From the NCBI GenBank assembly GCA_036435485.1, contig CM071600.1, positions 119,776,046 to 119,840,045 on the forward strand: a stretch of 64,000 nt of DNA. The letters run 5' to 3'. The number at the start of each line of letters is the position of its first letter. Positions within the stretch are counted from its first letter, which is position 1. A model generated the notes under the pieces. That model ran no database searches. It saw only the letters and a program-made list of their open reading frames with translations, and had not been told where the DNA came from. Shown piece by piece: positions 22,139 through 34,309 of this stretch. Position numbers and translations under genes: made by a program. The DNA is from Saposhnikovia divaricata. Lineage: Eukaryota > Streptophyta > Magnoliopsida > Apiales > Apiaceae.

Positions 22139-23483
22139 TGTTAGGTCCGATAAGATTGTAGAAGGGGGGGTTGAATACAATCTTTACCTTTTTATCGAAA
22201 TTTTTCCTTTAAATTAAATTTGATAAAGACAAATTTATCTGCGGAATTATTTAACACAATTTTTCAAGTTGAATATAACTGTATATTAACTTGATGTGGT
22301 GTTACAAAATCAGTATAACAACTTATCAAGATGTTAATAACTAATTAGAAAATTCGACATGAACTTTTCTAATTTAGTTAATAATAATCAAGATAAGAAC
22401 TAGGAAACTTAATTCGCTAGTAGTACAAGAATCACAAATAAACAAGTTCTATCGGATAGAATATCACAAAGATGAAGAACTTGAATTTCTGGGAATTGTT
22501 TAAGCTTTGGTGTTCTTGGTGTTCTTGAGAGAGAGAATTTTGGTCTTGATGAAATGTTTTCTGCTGTGTTTTCTCCGTTATGACTTAATCTGGTCTGTTC
22601 AGTTCTTTTATATCAGTAACAGGTCTTGCTGGCTTTCTGTAGGATATTTAACTGCTCCAGCATGACTTAAACAGCTTCCAAGACTTGATTTTCCTTCATT
22701 AAGACTTACACAAACCTCCAATAAGACATAAAATGTGTCGGTAAGACTTACAACAGCTGGCAGAGGTCGGTAAGACATAAATTAGGTCGGTAAGACTTAA
22801 TCCTTAAAAGGCTTCTGTCGGTAAGACTTAAAATAAGTCATACCGAATTTTTCCTCCTCCAAGACTTAATTATTTTTCTTTCTTTAAGTCTTATTGATCC
22901 ATTTAATTAGTTAATGATTAATTAATTCATATTTAATTGATACAAAAATTAATTTAATTAATAAATTAATTCTTTCAGAATTAATTCATTTAATTAAATC
23001 AACTAAATAATTTATATCAATTATAAATGAATTTAATTAAATCAATAAATAATTAATTTAATTCTTACAAACCACTAAAGGTAGTAAAGAATTACCACTG
23101 ATTTGTGTTGACGTTCGATGTACTGTCTGGTTCATGAACGACTAACTTCAATGATGCTTCTTCACTTTTGACTTTAGGTTGTGGTTTGTTTCTTCTCTCA
23201 ATTCTCTTGTACTGTAACTGATCTTCAAACTATCACTCGAAAAATCTCTGTCACTGTTCAAATGAATCCATTAACTTCAATGCTGTACTGGGGCTTGATC
23301 AGATAACTGAATCGTCTTCCAGTGTATGACATCAAAACTATAGATTGACTTTTCTTCTTTCTTCTGACAGATAATACTTCTTGAGATTCCTGTGACAGTT
23401 CATATGTATATTTACTTATTACAATTTGGTTTAAGTTGATTAGGATCCTCTAACTACAAATAGGCTGAGTCATATGCCTTTCA
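22139..23483 (-). mobile_element. Solo LTR (1345 bp) of the copia-like family seen at 2024-3449
   Basis: It begins TGTTAGGTCCG and ends CCTTTCA on the + strand, so it is inverted relative to the Tat element. It is flanked by a perfect 5-bp duplication AGGGC (22134-22138, 23484-23488). Removing the LTR and one duplication joins RNase H to integrase as LIEG-ILFKRS in one frame. No internal region remains, so it arose by LTR-LTR recombination after insertion. Confidence 0.93.
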
Positions 23484-24355
23484 AGGGCATTCTATTCAAA
23501 AGGTCGTTCGTCATCCCATACTTGAAGTGTCTAAGGCCTCAAGAGGAAAGAGAAGCATTGGAGGAAGTTCATGAAGGGATCTGTGGGCAACACTTGGGGG
23601 GCAGAGCCCTAGCTCACAAAATAATTCGTTTAGGGTTCTATTGGCCGGAGATGTTGGCTGATGCACAAAACTATGTCAAGAGATGTGAGAGATGCCAGAA
23701 ACATGCTCCAATTGTAAGGCAACCGCCTGAGATGTTAACTTCAATTAACTCTCCCATTCCATTTGCGATGTGGGGGATGGATATACTTGGACCTTTTCCC
23801 ATGGCTTCAGCACAAAGGAAATTCCTGATAGTGGCCATTGATTACTTCACTAAGTGGATTGAGGCTAAACCTCTGGCCAAGATAACCACCAAACAAGTTT
23901 CCCAGTTCTTTTTGGAGAACATAATTTGCAGGTACGGAATCCCACGAATCCTTGTAACAGACAATGGGACACAGTTCAATAATGAAGAGTTCAAGAAGTA
24001 TTGTGAAGAGAATGTGATTGAGCTCCGTTTTACCTCAGTGGCACATCCACAAGCCAATGGGCAAGCTGAGGTAGCTAATCGAATTATCCTTGATGGACTG
24101 AAGAAGAGGGTCGAACGCTCTAGGAACACTTGGGTAGATGAATTGCTGCCCATACTTTGGGCATATCGTACCACTTGTAAGGTAACAACTGGAGCAACCC
24201 CATTTTTGCTGGCTTATGGAGCTGAGGCAGTTGTGCCTTTAGAGATCATGCAAGCATCACCTCGAGTTGAGGCATATGATCCAGAAACTAATGACGAAGG
24301 AATGAGACTTGCCCTTGACTTAATTGACGAGGTCAGAGATGAAGCTAATGCTAGG
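23484..24355 (+). pseudogene. Integrase of the Tat element, N-terminal and catalytic domains
   Basis: The zinc-binding H2C2 domain (HEGICGQH then CERCQKH) is followed by the rve catalytic core. The three catalytic acids are visible: Asp in GMDILGPF, Asp in VTDNGTQF and Glu in NGQAEVAN. The frame reads straight through the upstream solo-LTR junction and stops only where the next solo LTR begins at 24356. The domain itself has no stop. It would insert element cDNA into chromosomes. Confidence 0.9.
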
Positions 24356-25843
24356 TGATAAGTGGATTTTATATCCACTTGGAGCGTTCCATATCGACTT
24401 AAATTGATTGTTTTGGACTCAAGTTTGTGGTGGTTTTGATGTGTTTTGCTTAGTTGTGCAGAATTACGAGAATGTTGACTAAGGTGGATGCTTCTATAAT
24501 TTTTGGGGAATTAATTGATTAAAATTCGGATTTTCGAGAAGGGTTGCGCAGTTTACACTGTTTTGGCCATATCTTGAGTTCTAGAAGTCCGTTTGAGGCC
24601 CGTAAGCAGTCCACGCGAAGATAACGAGATTTTCTATCATTCTAATTGGTCCAGAGGTCCAATTACGTTTGGAACGTTCCAGAAAATCTGAAGAAAAGTC
24701 AGCCACGAATTTTCCTTAAAAACATAATCAATTTAGGAAACGTATCTTGCAGAAATTCTATTATAATTCTGTTTTTGTATTTTCTTGCTGGGGAAGACTT
24801 TTAGAGCCTATTTAAACACATCATACCATTGTAATAGAGATAGACATATTATTAGTTATTATTTTTGTAACATAGCTTAGATCTGCAAGGGGGAAAAGGA
24901 GAGAAAGATTCAACGTTCGTGACAAGCAACGGATCTAGATCTACTTCAGCCTTTGTGTTATTATGGATTCTAGATTTGTTTTCTTAACTCTTTGTTTATT
25001 AATATAATTACTTCTTTTATTTATATCTTGTTTTATATTATGTTTTCATCAAATCCCATGACGATGAACGGTTCAATTATGAGCTAATCGTTGTCATGGA
25101 ATTCTAATGGAGTTATCTATGTAGCTTAGTAGTTTGTATGCTTTAAAGATTTATGTGTGGTGAATTCTTGATATCCTCATATGGTTGTGTTTCATGTATT
25201 TAGATGCGTCGCGAACATCTAATTTGTTAATCTCTTGCTAAACGAGAGTGGATCTTGAGATTTAGAACTTGTCATGCTAGCATAGGATAGGTTGATGTTT
25301 TAACATCATGATTTGTGGCGTAAATAGAGATATTATGCTGCCCTATGTGATCTAAGTGGATAACTTGTGCTTAAACCTTTATGTTTTCAAATTCTATAGA
25401 GATATAGGGTCTAAACATATTTGGTGTCTACCCATCTTCTATCTCTTTTGTGGATGCATGCGTAGTTTGGTATTAGTATACCGAGAGGTAGCTTTTACTT
25501 ATTTCGTGTTGTCCGATCAGATATCAAAACCATCACATGTATTGATTAAAGGCTGCGACTCTAAGTGAAGTAGATAATGAAGTTAGAATTCCATGTTTAT
25601 TCCCATATAAGTAATTTGATTTTAGATCTCATTAGCTAGTTAATTCTTAAATTGCATATTAGTTAAATTTAGTTAATTAAAATCTCAATTAATTATTTGT
25701 CTTAGCAGTGAATTAAGATCATACATTGTTGAATAGGTGCATTTACTGAAAAGAACCATAACCTGATCCCTGTGGGAACGAATTTGGACTTAACCTTATA
25801 TATTACTTGTGACCACGTACGCTTGCGTGATATTGTGTTAACA
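24356..25843 (+). mobile_element. Solo LTR (1488 bp) of a second family, possibly Athila-like
   Basis: It begins TGATAAGTGG and ends GTTAACA, with a perfect 5-bp duplication CTAGG on both sides (24351-24355, 25844-25848). Removing it restores the integrase frame as EANARNAEYQ. A CTATTTAAAC box near 24810 may be its TATA. The C-terminal stretch CCCTGTGGGAACG resembles the ends of Athila-type LTRs; this is a weak memory-based assignment. An AT-rich unknown interior shows no ORF of note. Confidence 0.9.
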
Positions 25844-25848
25844 CTAGG

Positions 25849-26106
25849 AATGCTGAATATCAGAAGAGAGCCTCTTTTCACTACAACCAGAGAGTTAAGG
25901 AAAGATTCTTTCGACAAGGCGACATGGTTCTAAGGAAGATTGAAGCCTCAGGAGTTGGCCAGAAAGGAAAGCTAGCACCAAACTAGGAAGGACCGTATCT
26001 AGTCAGAAAGGTGTTAGGACGAGGATCCTACAAGTTAGAAACCTTGGATGGGGTTGAGGTGCCCCGAACTTGGCATGCTGTGAACCTCAAAGTTTATTAT
26101 GTTTAA
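25849..26106 (+). pseudogene. Integrase C-terminal domain of the Tat element
   Basis: The frame continues from 24355 once the solo LTR is removed, with RVKERFFRQGDMVLRK, then GPYLVRKV and HAVNLKVYYV before a TAA at 26104. One TAG at 25984 interrupts it. This small barrel domain binds DNA in gypsy integrases. The next 420 bp (26107-26530) are noncoding and are also present, diverged, in the second Tat copy at 53695-53990. Confidence 0.85.
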
Positions 26107-26530
26107 GTTCTTTTGACAAAGGCTTGGACTTTTATCTATTTATTAGGAATAAGGTTCGAATGAAACCATTATAGAGCATGTTGCTCCCAGTAGGAGATAG
26201 AGTATCTATGTAAGGGTTGAACCCATATTATTGATGTCCTTTGATAGCATAATGGAATTTATTCTGTTTTCTCTATGAGTTATTCTTCCTTGTTAAAATA
26301 AACGAAAGACGAATGTTGAACCAACTTGTGAGTTTAGTACCAGCCAGGAGGCCAAGTACTCGAAAAATTTTAAAGTTTAATGAACTATGAGCAAAGACAA
26401 GAAAAATGAACAACAGAAACTAACTGCATAAATAGTTAAGTTAAAAGTTACACAAATAAAGGCCCGAAGGCTATCAAGTCAAATGGCGGAAACCAAGAGT
26501 TCAGATAAACAAAAGATAAATAAATAAAGC

Positions 26531-27551
26531 TTAAGGGGCCTTAGGGGCCTCCTTAGCAGGAGAATCATCCTCAGAGCTAGTGGCAGTAGTGGATCCATCC
26601 TCAGCAGAGTTAGCAGTACCAGACCGAACTAGAGGAAGCTTAGGGTCCAAGGCTGAAGTGGTAGCGGTAGCATGCTCTTTGACCAAAGCATCACCCTCCC
26701 CGAATAGCTCTTCACTGGATCCAGGCTCGTTAACTAACAACGGGGCAGGAAGATGAGGGCTCACGAAGTCTGAAGGCTGGAATAAGCCATGATGGCTCCT
26801 CAGAACTGCCTCAAATGCCTTGTTCCAACCCTCAGAAAACTGGCCAGGAAATAACAGCTCATCATGCTGATCCATAAGGGACTTGTACTCATCAGAATCC
26901 AGATAGTCGTCGATGATCTTCTCCCTGTCATCTTTCAAGGCTACCAACTCTGCCCGAGCACTGGCCAGCTCCTCATCCTTATCCTTGAGCTTCTCCTCTA
27001 GATGGTTGATAGTGAGGGTCTTCTTTTGAGATTCAGACTCATACCCCTTGGCCTTCTCCTTCCAAGCCTTGGCATGGTAGAGAGAACTCTGGAAGTGAAC
27101 GTTGGCCTATGCACAGAAACAATAATCATGTTGGAATAAAGTAAATAAGTACGAAGTTTAAAGAATGCGGGTTTGAGTCTTACCACAGCTAAAGCCTGAG
27201 AACCAAGTGCCTCTGATTCCCCGATACCCCCGTTGACAACCAAGTCTTTATAGTCAGGAGGGGTGATCGAGTTAAGAGACCAGTCCATGGCGTGCTTAGT
27301 CGAACCCACAACGGAGTCCCGCTTCCTAAAGCCCCAGGATGGCCTAAAAACGGAAGATTGGACGTTCACCTGAGAGCTCCCCTCTAAGTCTGCTATATCA
27401 CCAAATTTAAGGTCCACCTTTTGGACCTTATGGGCGCGCAGGAAAGCAGGCTCAGTTAATTTCTCTCGAGGATCAGCATTCCGCTTTGCCCGGGCCATCC
27501 TCGAGGTTTCATTGTCTGGATCCGGGGAAGCTTCCACAAGCATCTTAGCAA
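26531..27551 (-). pseudogene. Antisense ORF of the Tat element, C-terminal part
   Basis: Two exons join in frame across a 77-bp intron with GT/AG ends: 27184-27551 and 26531-27106. The protein is charged, with a Lys/Glu-rich coiled-coil stretch around EEKLKDKDEELASA and an acidic Ser/Ala tail. An antisense gene downstream of integrase is described for several Tat elements (Grande and Retand type). The central part that should lie upstream, between this and the N-terminal piece at 38039-38306, is replaced by the chromovirus-like element. Its role is unknown. Confidence 0.7.
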
Positions 27552-27578
27552 CTGAAATGGCATAAATAGAAACACAAA

Positions 27579-27668
27579 TGGTGTAGAAGTTATAAGGTGT
27601 AGATGAAAAGATATCTATGGACATTTCTGACGTGATTCCGGGACGGAATCCTTTTAAGGAGGGAAGGA
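27579..27668 (+). repeat. 90-bp copy of the element's 3' interior, left of its 5' LTR
   Basis: It matches 34220-34309, including the polypurine tract, and directly abuts the LTR start. A simple insertion would place host DNA here, so it is the remnant of a former neighbouring unit. Confidence 0.9.
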
Positions 27669-30600
27669 TGTAATAACCCTAACTTTAGCCAAGCTACAGT
27701 GATCACATGAATAGTAAATTTCGAGGATTTAGAGAAAGGGTATATAAGTACTCCATAATGGAAAAGGAAAAGGAATAAACAGAAACCATACTAGTGTTGT
27801 ACATTGAAAATAAGAGACTCGAAATGACGAAGGATTTCAGAAATTCCTAAAGATGGATTTTTGAGGATTTAGACTTCCAAAGAACTTCTATTGGATATTG
27901 AGGAGCATGGAAACATTATAAGAATTATATATTGAGGAATTAGTGAATTTAGATTTAACCAAGGGATTATTAAGTTAAGAGAATACCAATGGAATTTGGA
28001 TTGTTAAATGATTTCAAAACCACTGAGATAATGAGGTACATTCGAAACGAACCACAATTAGACGGATATGGAGATTAAGCAACCAAGATTAGTGTTATAC
28101 CAAGGATGTATACCATATTAATAATTACAAAGACCATTAAATCACTAATTAGGAAATCAAGAACAAAGAAATCACATGATCATCCAACAATGACATCATT
28201 AGTATGACATCATTTTCCACTAACCTTGATTAAGGGCAAATTAGTACTTTCACATATTTTTATCCACAAAACTCTTCAAGCTTCTACTAAACTCTAGAAT
28301 TATCAAGAATTTAGCAAGATAAGATCAAAAACCAACACCAAAATCTCCCTTCTTCTTCATTTTCGGGTAAACCATACAGCAGTCCAGTAAAATGAGCATA
28401 ACTCCTTCGTTTCTCAGCCGAATTTCGTGTTCTTTAGCTTTTTGGAAAGCCCATGAGATGCTCTACAACTTTCATTTAGACGCCTCCTCCAGAAAACGTA
28501 GGTAAGACCTTCGTTTTTGCGATTCTTTCAGCTGAGTAAACAGTAACTTCGAATTTTTAACTTTGTTTTATGGTTTCTTTAGTTAATACAAGCTATACTA
28601 AGGTTGTTAAAGGTGTGCCCAAGGTTTATCAAGGATTTTTAAGGGTTATCAAAGCTTCAAGAAGGTATAATCATGCTTGCTCTTTTATGTTTATGATGGA
28701 TATAGTTGTGTTTAGTGATTAAGTGGTATAAATGTTATGATTATGATGTTATAAGTGTTTGTAAGTGATTAAAGTTGATTTTGGAAGGAGTATGTGCTTG
28801 TAACCATGGTTGGTAAGATGACCACATGGTGTAGGTGATGGTGTATAAGGTGGATGATTGATTTGGAGGAGTTTGATTTTGGAAAGTACGAAAATATAGC
28901 CGTTATAATGTCCGATTTTCGTTAGAACGAAATCTGCCCTGTTTTGTGACCCCTGTATTCATACGGTACCTCACTGCCTAGGTTACCAATTGACCATGAA
29001 ATGATAGAGCTTAGTTCATAGATCGTTTCGATATAAGGTGCGTTAAAATCTGATGAACGGTTTAGGAGAAAAGTCAGTTTTAGTGAAAGGTGTTCGAAAA
29101 CCGAGAAACCGTAATTGTATCAACTTTGAGGCTATGATCAACCTACTTAGACATTTTTAAAAATTATGAAACTTTGGGATAATATGGTAGGGTAGTCAAA
29201 GAGACATTACCAGTTGACCTTGTAGTAAAAGTCGAAATCTATAATTTATGGGGATTTTTACAGTTAAGTGTGGTCGTTAGGAGAAATGGTGAAAAACCAC
29301 TGAAACTTCGATTGAGCTTGTAAATGGTTAAGTCCTTGACCCTTTGGGTTAATAATAATACGTTAAACATATGTTGAAGTGTAAAGGGTTTTGTTATACA
29401 AGAGGGTAGTGAGTAAGAGATGTGGTATTCTAATGACGGTCCTTTTGTGTTTATAGAAATTTCGGAGGAGGGACCAGCCATACTATCAGGATACAGAAAC
29501 CAAGGCAAGATCTTTTCTATCCCTACTTGGAAAACTATGTATCTTCAAAGAAACTCATTTTCATGGAATATATATGTGATGCTATTATTACTATATTGTG
29601 AAGAAATTGTCCTCCTTGAGTATTGATATTGAAAAGAAAGGTATACGAAGATGTATATGAATATGGATATGAGTATGAGATGGATATGTATAGAGATGAT
29701 TATGTATGAAGTGAACATGCCTTATGATTAAGAAAATATGAGAGAATGGTATCAGTTGTTATCTAAAGTAAATAAAGGAATGGTATCAGTTGTTATCTAG
29801 GGTTATATGATTTATAATATTTTGCTAAAGATATTCTTTTTAAATATTGTGATTTAATAAGTATTATTTGATTATTATCTACTATTTTTAAAAGTAGATG
29901 GAACAACATATATATATATATATATGTATATAAGAGAGCAAGATTTCTTCTACTTTTACTTTAGAAAACTATTTTATTTTTTTTAAAGTAAAATGATTTC
30001 TTGGAATATATATGTTTTTCTACGATGCTATATGGCTAAGGATTTATTTCCTGATTTTGAGAATTAAAGAAAGATAGATACGAATATGGATAGAGCGAAT
30101 ACACTTTATGTTCTAAAGGAATATTTGACTTTAATAATTATAGAAAAGTTGTATGAGTCATAATTAAAGTATTATGACATATGATTTAAAGGTGATGATA
30201 AATGTGAATGGAAATGGAAATGGAAATGGAAATGGAAATGGAAATGATAAATGTGAATAGATAAATGATTTGACAAAAAGGGGGATTGCAACAGACTTGC
30301 GTAAGTGGCTGTGTCAGGCTGTGTGCGACACAGTCCAGCATTTATTATTTTTATTACGGCACGAAGATGCCAAGGGAGGATGTTAGCAGGTGGCCTTCCT
30401 CCAGGGATGATTTTCATTCCTTCTACCGGTAGTAAAAAGAGAGCAGATACGATTAGGCGACTGATCATCGTCCTAACGTATCAGGCGACAGCAGATATCC
30501 CCAATGTTTTTGAAAAGAAAGGGTTGACAATGGTTTTCAGAGTTATATGCTGAAACCAAGAAAATGAGATAAGGTGATGGAATTATTTATATGGAATGAA

Positions 30601-31391
30601 GAGAAACTGATTTTATATTATTTATATATGGTTGTCGTATACAAGAAACAGAAGGATATTATTGCGAGATCTTATTCAAATGGAATATTATTTTTGGAAA
30701 ATTATACGGAAACGAAGTATGGATTATTATATTATTTAAGAAGAGAAACTAATATTATAATACTACATATTACTTTTCGTACGAAGAGGAATAGATGGTG
30801 CATTTGATAGATAAGAATTATTTCTTTTCTTAATGACTATGATGAATTTTCCCATTTTTATATATATATGTAAAAGTTTATTTTTCCTTTTATGGTAGTA
30901 GATAGAAGTTATCTTGTTGAGCTATTTTAGCTCATTCTTGCTATTTATTTTATACAACAGCTAGGCATGCCGATACTCCGCACTACACCACGCAAGAGGG
31001 TAAGGGAAAGGCGACCTTCTGAGAGAACGCTGGCACCCATCCCGGAGGTAGCGTGTAGGCAAGCGGGTTCTGGTAGATTATGTACATTAAGTGTGTAAGC
31101 TGGTGTATTAAACTTTTGATTGTTGAAATGCTTCATGTCGAAGTATTATTCAACAATGTATTTAAGTATGATCCTGGTTTGTAATAACTCCTTTAACTCT
31201 AAACTTTTAATATTGTGGATGTTGTTCTCTGAGCATATGATTGGTGTGTGATGATATTAGTGTGGGGTCATTTATGAAAGGTTTAATTTGTATTAATTAT
31301 ATATAAAAAAAAAATCCAGGAAATGTTGTTAATGAATGGGAATTGGACCTTGACGGCCCGGATCCATGACCCCGGATCCAGGGGCGTCACA
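27669..31391 (+). repeat. 5' LTR (3723 bp) of the chromovirus-like element
   Basis: It begins TGTAATAACCC and ends GGGCGTCACA. Inside are an AT microsatellite near 29910 and a run of 6-bp GGAAAT units at 30207-30247; these give rise to spurious ORFs. No genuine coding sequence is seen. Confidence 0.93.
30207..30247 (+). repeat. GGAAAT hexamer microsatellite in the LTR
   Basis: About six tandem hexamers are present. The same run occurs in the 3' LTR at about 36853-36893. Confidence 0.9.
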
Positions 31392-31393
31392 GT

Positions 31394-31405
31394 TGGTATC
31401 AGAGC
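31394..31405 (+). other. Primer-binding site, initiator tRNA-Met
   Basis: TGGTATCAGAGC two bases after the LTR is complementary to the 3' end of plant initiator tRNA-Met. It orients the element on the + strand. Confidence 0.9.
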
Positions 31406-33062
31406 TTAGAGTCATAATGCTCAGGAACAAGAGTGATAATAATAAATGTATTAGTTATGATATAAAATTGTGAACTTCCATCAAGTTCAAGGGGGGGTTT
31501 ATCGAACGAAGCGTTTATTCTAAGTAGTGAATATGATTTTATAGATTATTGCTAATAAAGGTTATTATGCCAAAAGTGTCAAGTTTATGTAGCACATGGG
31601 ACTGATATGAGAGAAGGGAATATTTGATGTAACAGGAAGTGTACGTTAGAAAATAGTGTGAGTATGTGTGGTATGTTAGAATATACAATTTAGAAGTATA
31701 ATTTGAAGGGTCCTTGATACCGGAGTAGTGTCAGGCTAAGACGATCAATATTACGTAAGTATATCAATTAGAGGGTTGTGTTCTATTATGGATAAAGGCA
31801 GAAAGTATCGAGCCAAGTCAAGACTAGGTAAATGACGATAACGGGGAATATAAGACGATAGTTTAAGGCTAAAGGATAAGTGCCAAATTTAAGAAATTTT
31901 GGAGAGTACGCAGACTTAGATATATATGGTATTTGAGGAAAACCTTCCATTACTGGGGATTTTAAATTGGGCGGAGGCTATTAACGGTACCTATTCTTAA
32001 ATTTTCTAAATCCCTGCTAAATTATGTTATCGAGTTTCAAATTTTCCTCTACTGTGGGTAAATCCAGTTGTGATCTGGCACCTCTTATTCATTAAGGGTC
32101 GGTATCTTTTCAAAATTTTCTGGTACCTCTGGAATGTATTTCAAAATTCTATTCGATCTATCTTAGTCAAAATATTCCTCTAATATTATTTTTGAAAGGT
32201 GGTATTTATCATCGTGATTTAAAATTTTCTTTATACTTCTTATTCCAACTAAGAGGAATAGCCCTATATGTATACACGGGGACAATCTGTCTGTGTGATA
32301 GAAAGTCGGAGGGGACGCCCTCACTTGTGTGACGTACGGGTTCTTCCATCATATTGATTTCTCAAATATTCTTTTGTTTCGAATAAAGGTTATTTAAAAC
32401 TCTTAATGTTATAAATTGTTGTGGGACCCTTGCTTATATCTGGGTTCGTTTAAATTTAAGGTCTCTTGAATTCTATCAATTGTTTCGAATATAGAAGGTT
32501 TCAGTAATGGATGGGATAAGGGAAGCAATGTTTAGAGTATATATACGTGATTATACGAGGAAACTCGAGATTTCAAGGGAAATTTCAATAAGAGATGATT
32601 AGAGCTAGAAACGTTTCGCTATAAAAGAGGAAGGAATTTCGTGAGAAGAAAAAGGGTATAACTGAGGATTAGTGAGACAAAAGAATATGAGGAATTTTAA
32701 GGCATAATTGAGATTTACTATTGAGAGTAAGGTGTATTTTGAGGATAGAATTAGAATAAGGATAAGCAAAGGAAGTGGGGATAATTAATGAAGTTTGTGT
32801 ATTCTGTCTAAATTCTATTGTATTTTGATATTAAATGTTGAGATTCAAGGATATTGATGTATATAAGGTGATTGACTTAAATGAAAAGGTTATTGTACTA
32901 AAGGTGATACGCTTATTTGCTAAAGTTGAATTGAGAATATTATGGTATATAAATGAATTAACTAGTGATATAATTGTGTATATGAGACTGTGTATATGGA
33001 AATGATGTTTATTATACCCTAAATTTGGGTAATTAATGAAGAATATTGCTATATACAGAATC
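31406..33062 (+). other. Untranslated leader of the chromovirus-like element
   Basis: These 1.66 kb between the primer site and the gag start contain no ORF of note. The stretch is AT-rich and would be the packaging-signal region of the element RNA. Confidence 0.5.
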
Positions 33063-33657
33063 ATGCCGCCTAAGCGTAATAATGAGAGCAAATGCAAAGG
33101 AAAATGAAAGAGATGAAGGAAGTCGAAATAGACAGAATGAAAATGCTCATAACGAACAAAATCAAATAGGGCGAGAAAGTAAGAAAAGGAGATGTGAGGG
33201 TCAGAAAGGAGGTTCAAGCGAAGGAAGTTACTTTAACAAGGTTGATAAGGGACAAAAATCTCAGTTTGTAGGAAAGTCAGGAAATAATAAGGCTGTTAGT
33301 GAGACTGTGAATCAGGGTGGAAAGTCAAACCAATCAAGACCACCCTTACCAGAGTGCAATACGTGTGGTAGAAAGCATACAGGAGTGTGTAGAGTGTTAA
33401 GAATAACTTGTTTTAAGTGCGGACAGAAAGGACACTATATTAACCAGTGCAAATCAACTGACAAGATTGATATCAAGTGTTATCAATGTGGGAAACTAGG
33501 ACACTTTGCTAGAGATTGCCGTTCCGGTGGGTCACCTGCGCCGGGACAAAGTATGATTGTTTCAAATAAACCTACTGCCAGGGTGTACAATATGACTTTA
33601 GGAGAGGCATTGAGAAAGCCGGATACAGATGAAGGTGAACATTTTTCTAGTATTTAA
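33063..33657 (+). pseudogene. Deleted gag of the chromovirus-like element
   Basis: An MPPKR start at 33063 leads into a stop at 33105. The next frame is open from about 33046 to 33657 and carries a polar linker, one partial finger (CNTCGRKHTGVC) and two full CX2CX4HX4C zinc knuckles (CFKCGQKGHYINQC and CYQCGKLGHFARDC). The capsid core that should lie between is missing, and the parts are out of frame. The tail ARVYNMTLGEAL matches the usual passage from gag to protease in Tekay/Del elements. No protease follows. Packaging in trans would be needed for this element to move. Confidence 0.75.
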
Positions 33658-34219
33658 ATTTTTAGTGTAAATGTTTGGTTAGGAATCAATGTGATCAATG
33701 AATGGTATAGGTAGGTTGATAATCTAGATAAGGAAAATCAGTATCTGTTGGGGGTTAGAAATTCTATGAAAAGGAGAATGATAGTATTTTGAGGGTAAAC
33801 CAAAGACTTATTTAAATACGAACAGGAAATATATATTATAGGTAATATTTTCTTACAATTGTTTCAAAGAATCTTATTCTAACCGGATTTCTGGAAGATT
33901 TTACAGAGACAAGATATAATAAGAGCGAAATATGTATATTTTATGTCATGATAGAGATCAAAATAGGGATAAACCATAAGTGAGATACACTACCATTCAG
34001 GGGAGGCCAATGTGGTGGCCGATACCCTTAGCTAAAGGAGGAATGAGAGATTAACTAACGTAGAATGACTATAACAAGAGGAAATTGCAAGATAAAGATA
34101 GTGAAAGCACTGCTATTGATAAGCTAAATGGCATGTTGATGAATGACAAGCAAGTTTATGTTGGTGTATTTCTGCGCAAACAAGATAGAGATATTATGAA
34201 GGAAAAAGGATGGAGAAAG
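33658..34219 (+). pseudogene. Pol remnant of the chromovirus-like element
   Basis: Nearly all of pol is gone. A short relic near 33995-34050 reads SGEANVVADTLS, the end of the gypsy RNase H domain, followed by a stop. Nothing else is recognised before the polypurine tract. Confidence 0.5.
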
Positions 34220-34295
34220 TGGTGTAGAAGTTATAAGGTGTAGATGAAAAGATATCTATGGACATTTCTGACGTGATTCCGGGACGGAATCCTTT

Positions 34296-34309
34296 TAAGG
34301 AGGGAAGGA
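34296..34309 (+). other. Polypurine tract of the chromovirus-like element
   Basis: A purine-only run directly before the 3' LTR. It is also present in the 90-bp left remnant at 27655-27668. Confidence 0.8.

Noticed and set aside
29239..29626. Paired ORFs repeated exactly at 35880-36267, suggesting a duplicated gene
   Set aside because: The duplication is that of the two 3.7-kb LTRs, and neither ORF has a recognisable domain.
30172..30468. ORF with a His-Phe repeat, occurring twice (also 36817-37113)
   Set aside because: It is a translation of the GGAAAT microsatellite within both chromovirus-like LTRs; no gene lies in LTRs.
31394..31405. tRNA-Met gene fragment
   Set aside because: Only the 12-base complement of the tRNA 3' end is present; it is a primer-binding site next to an LTR.
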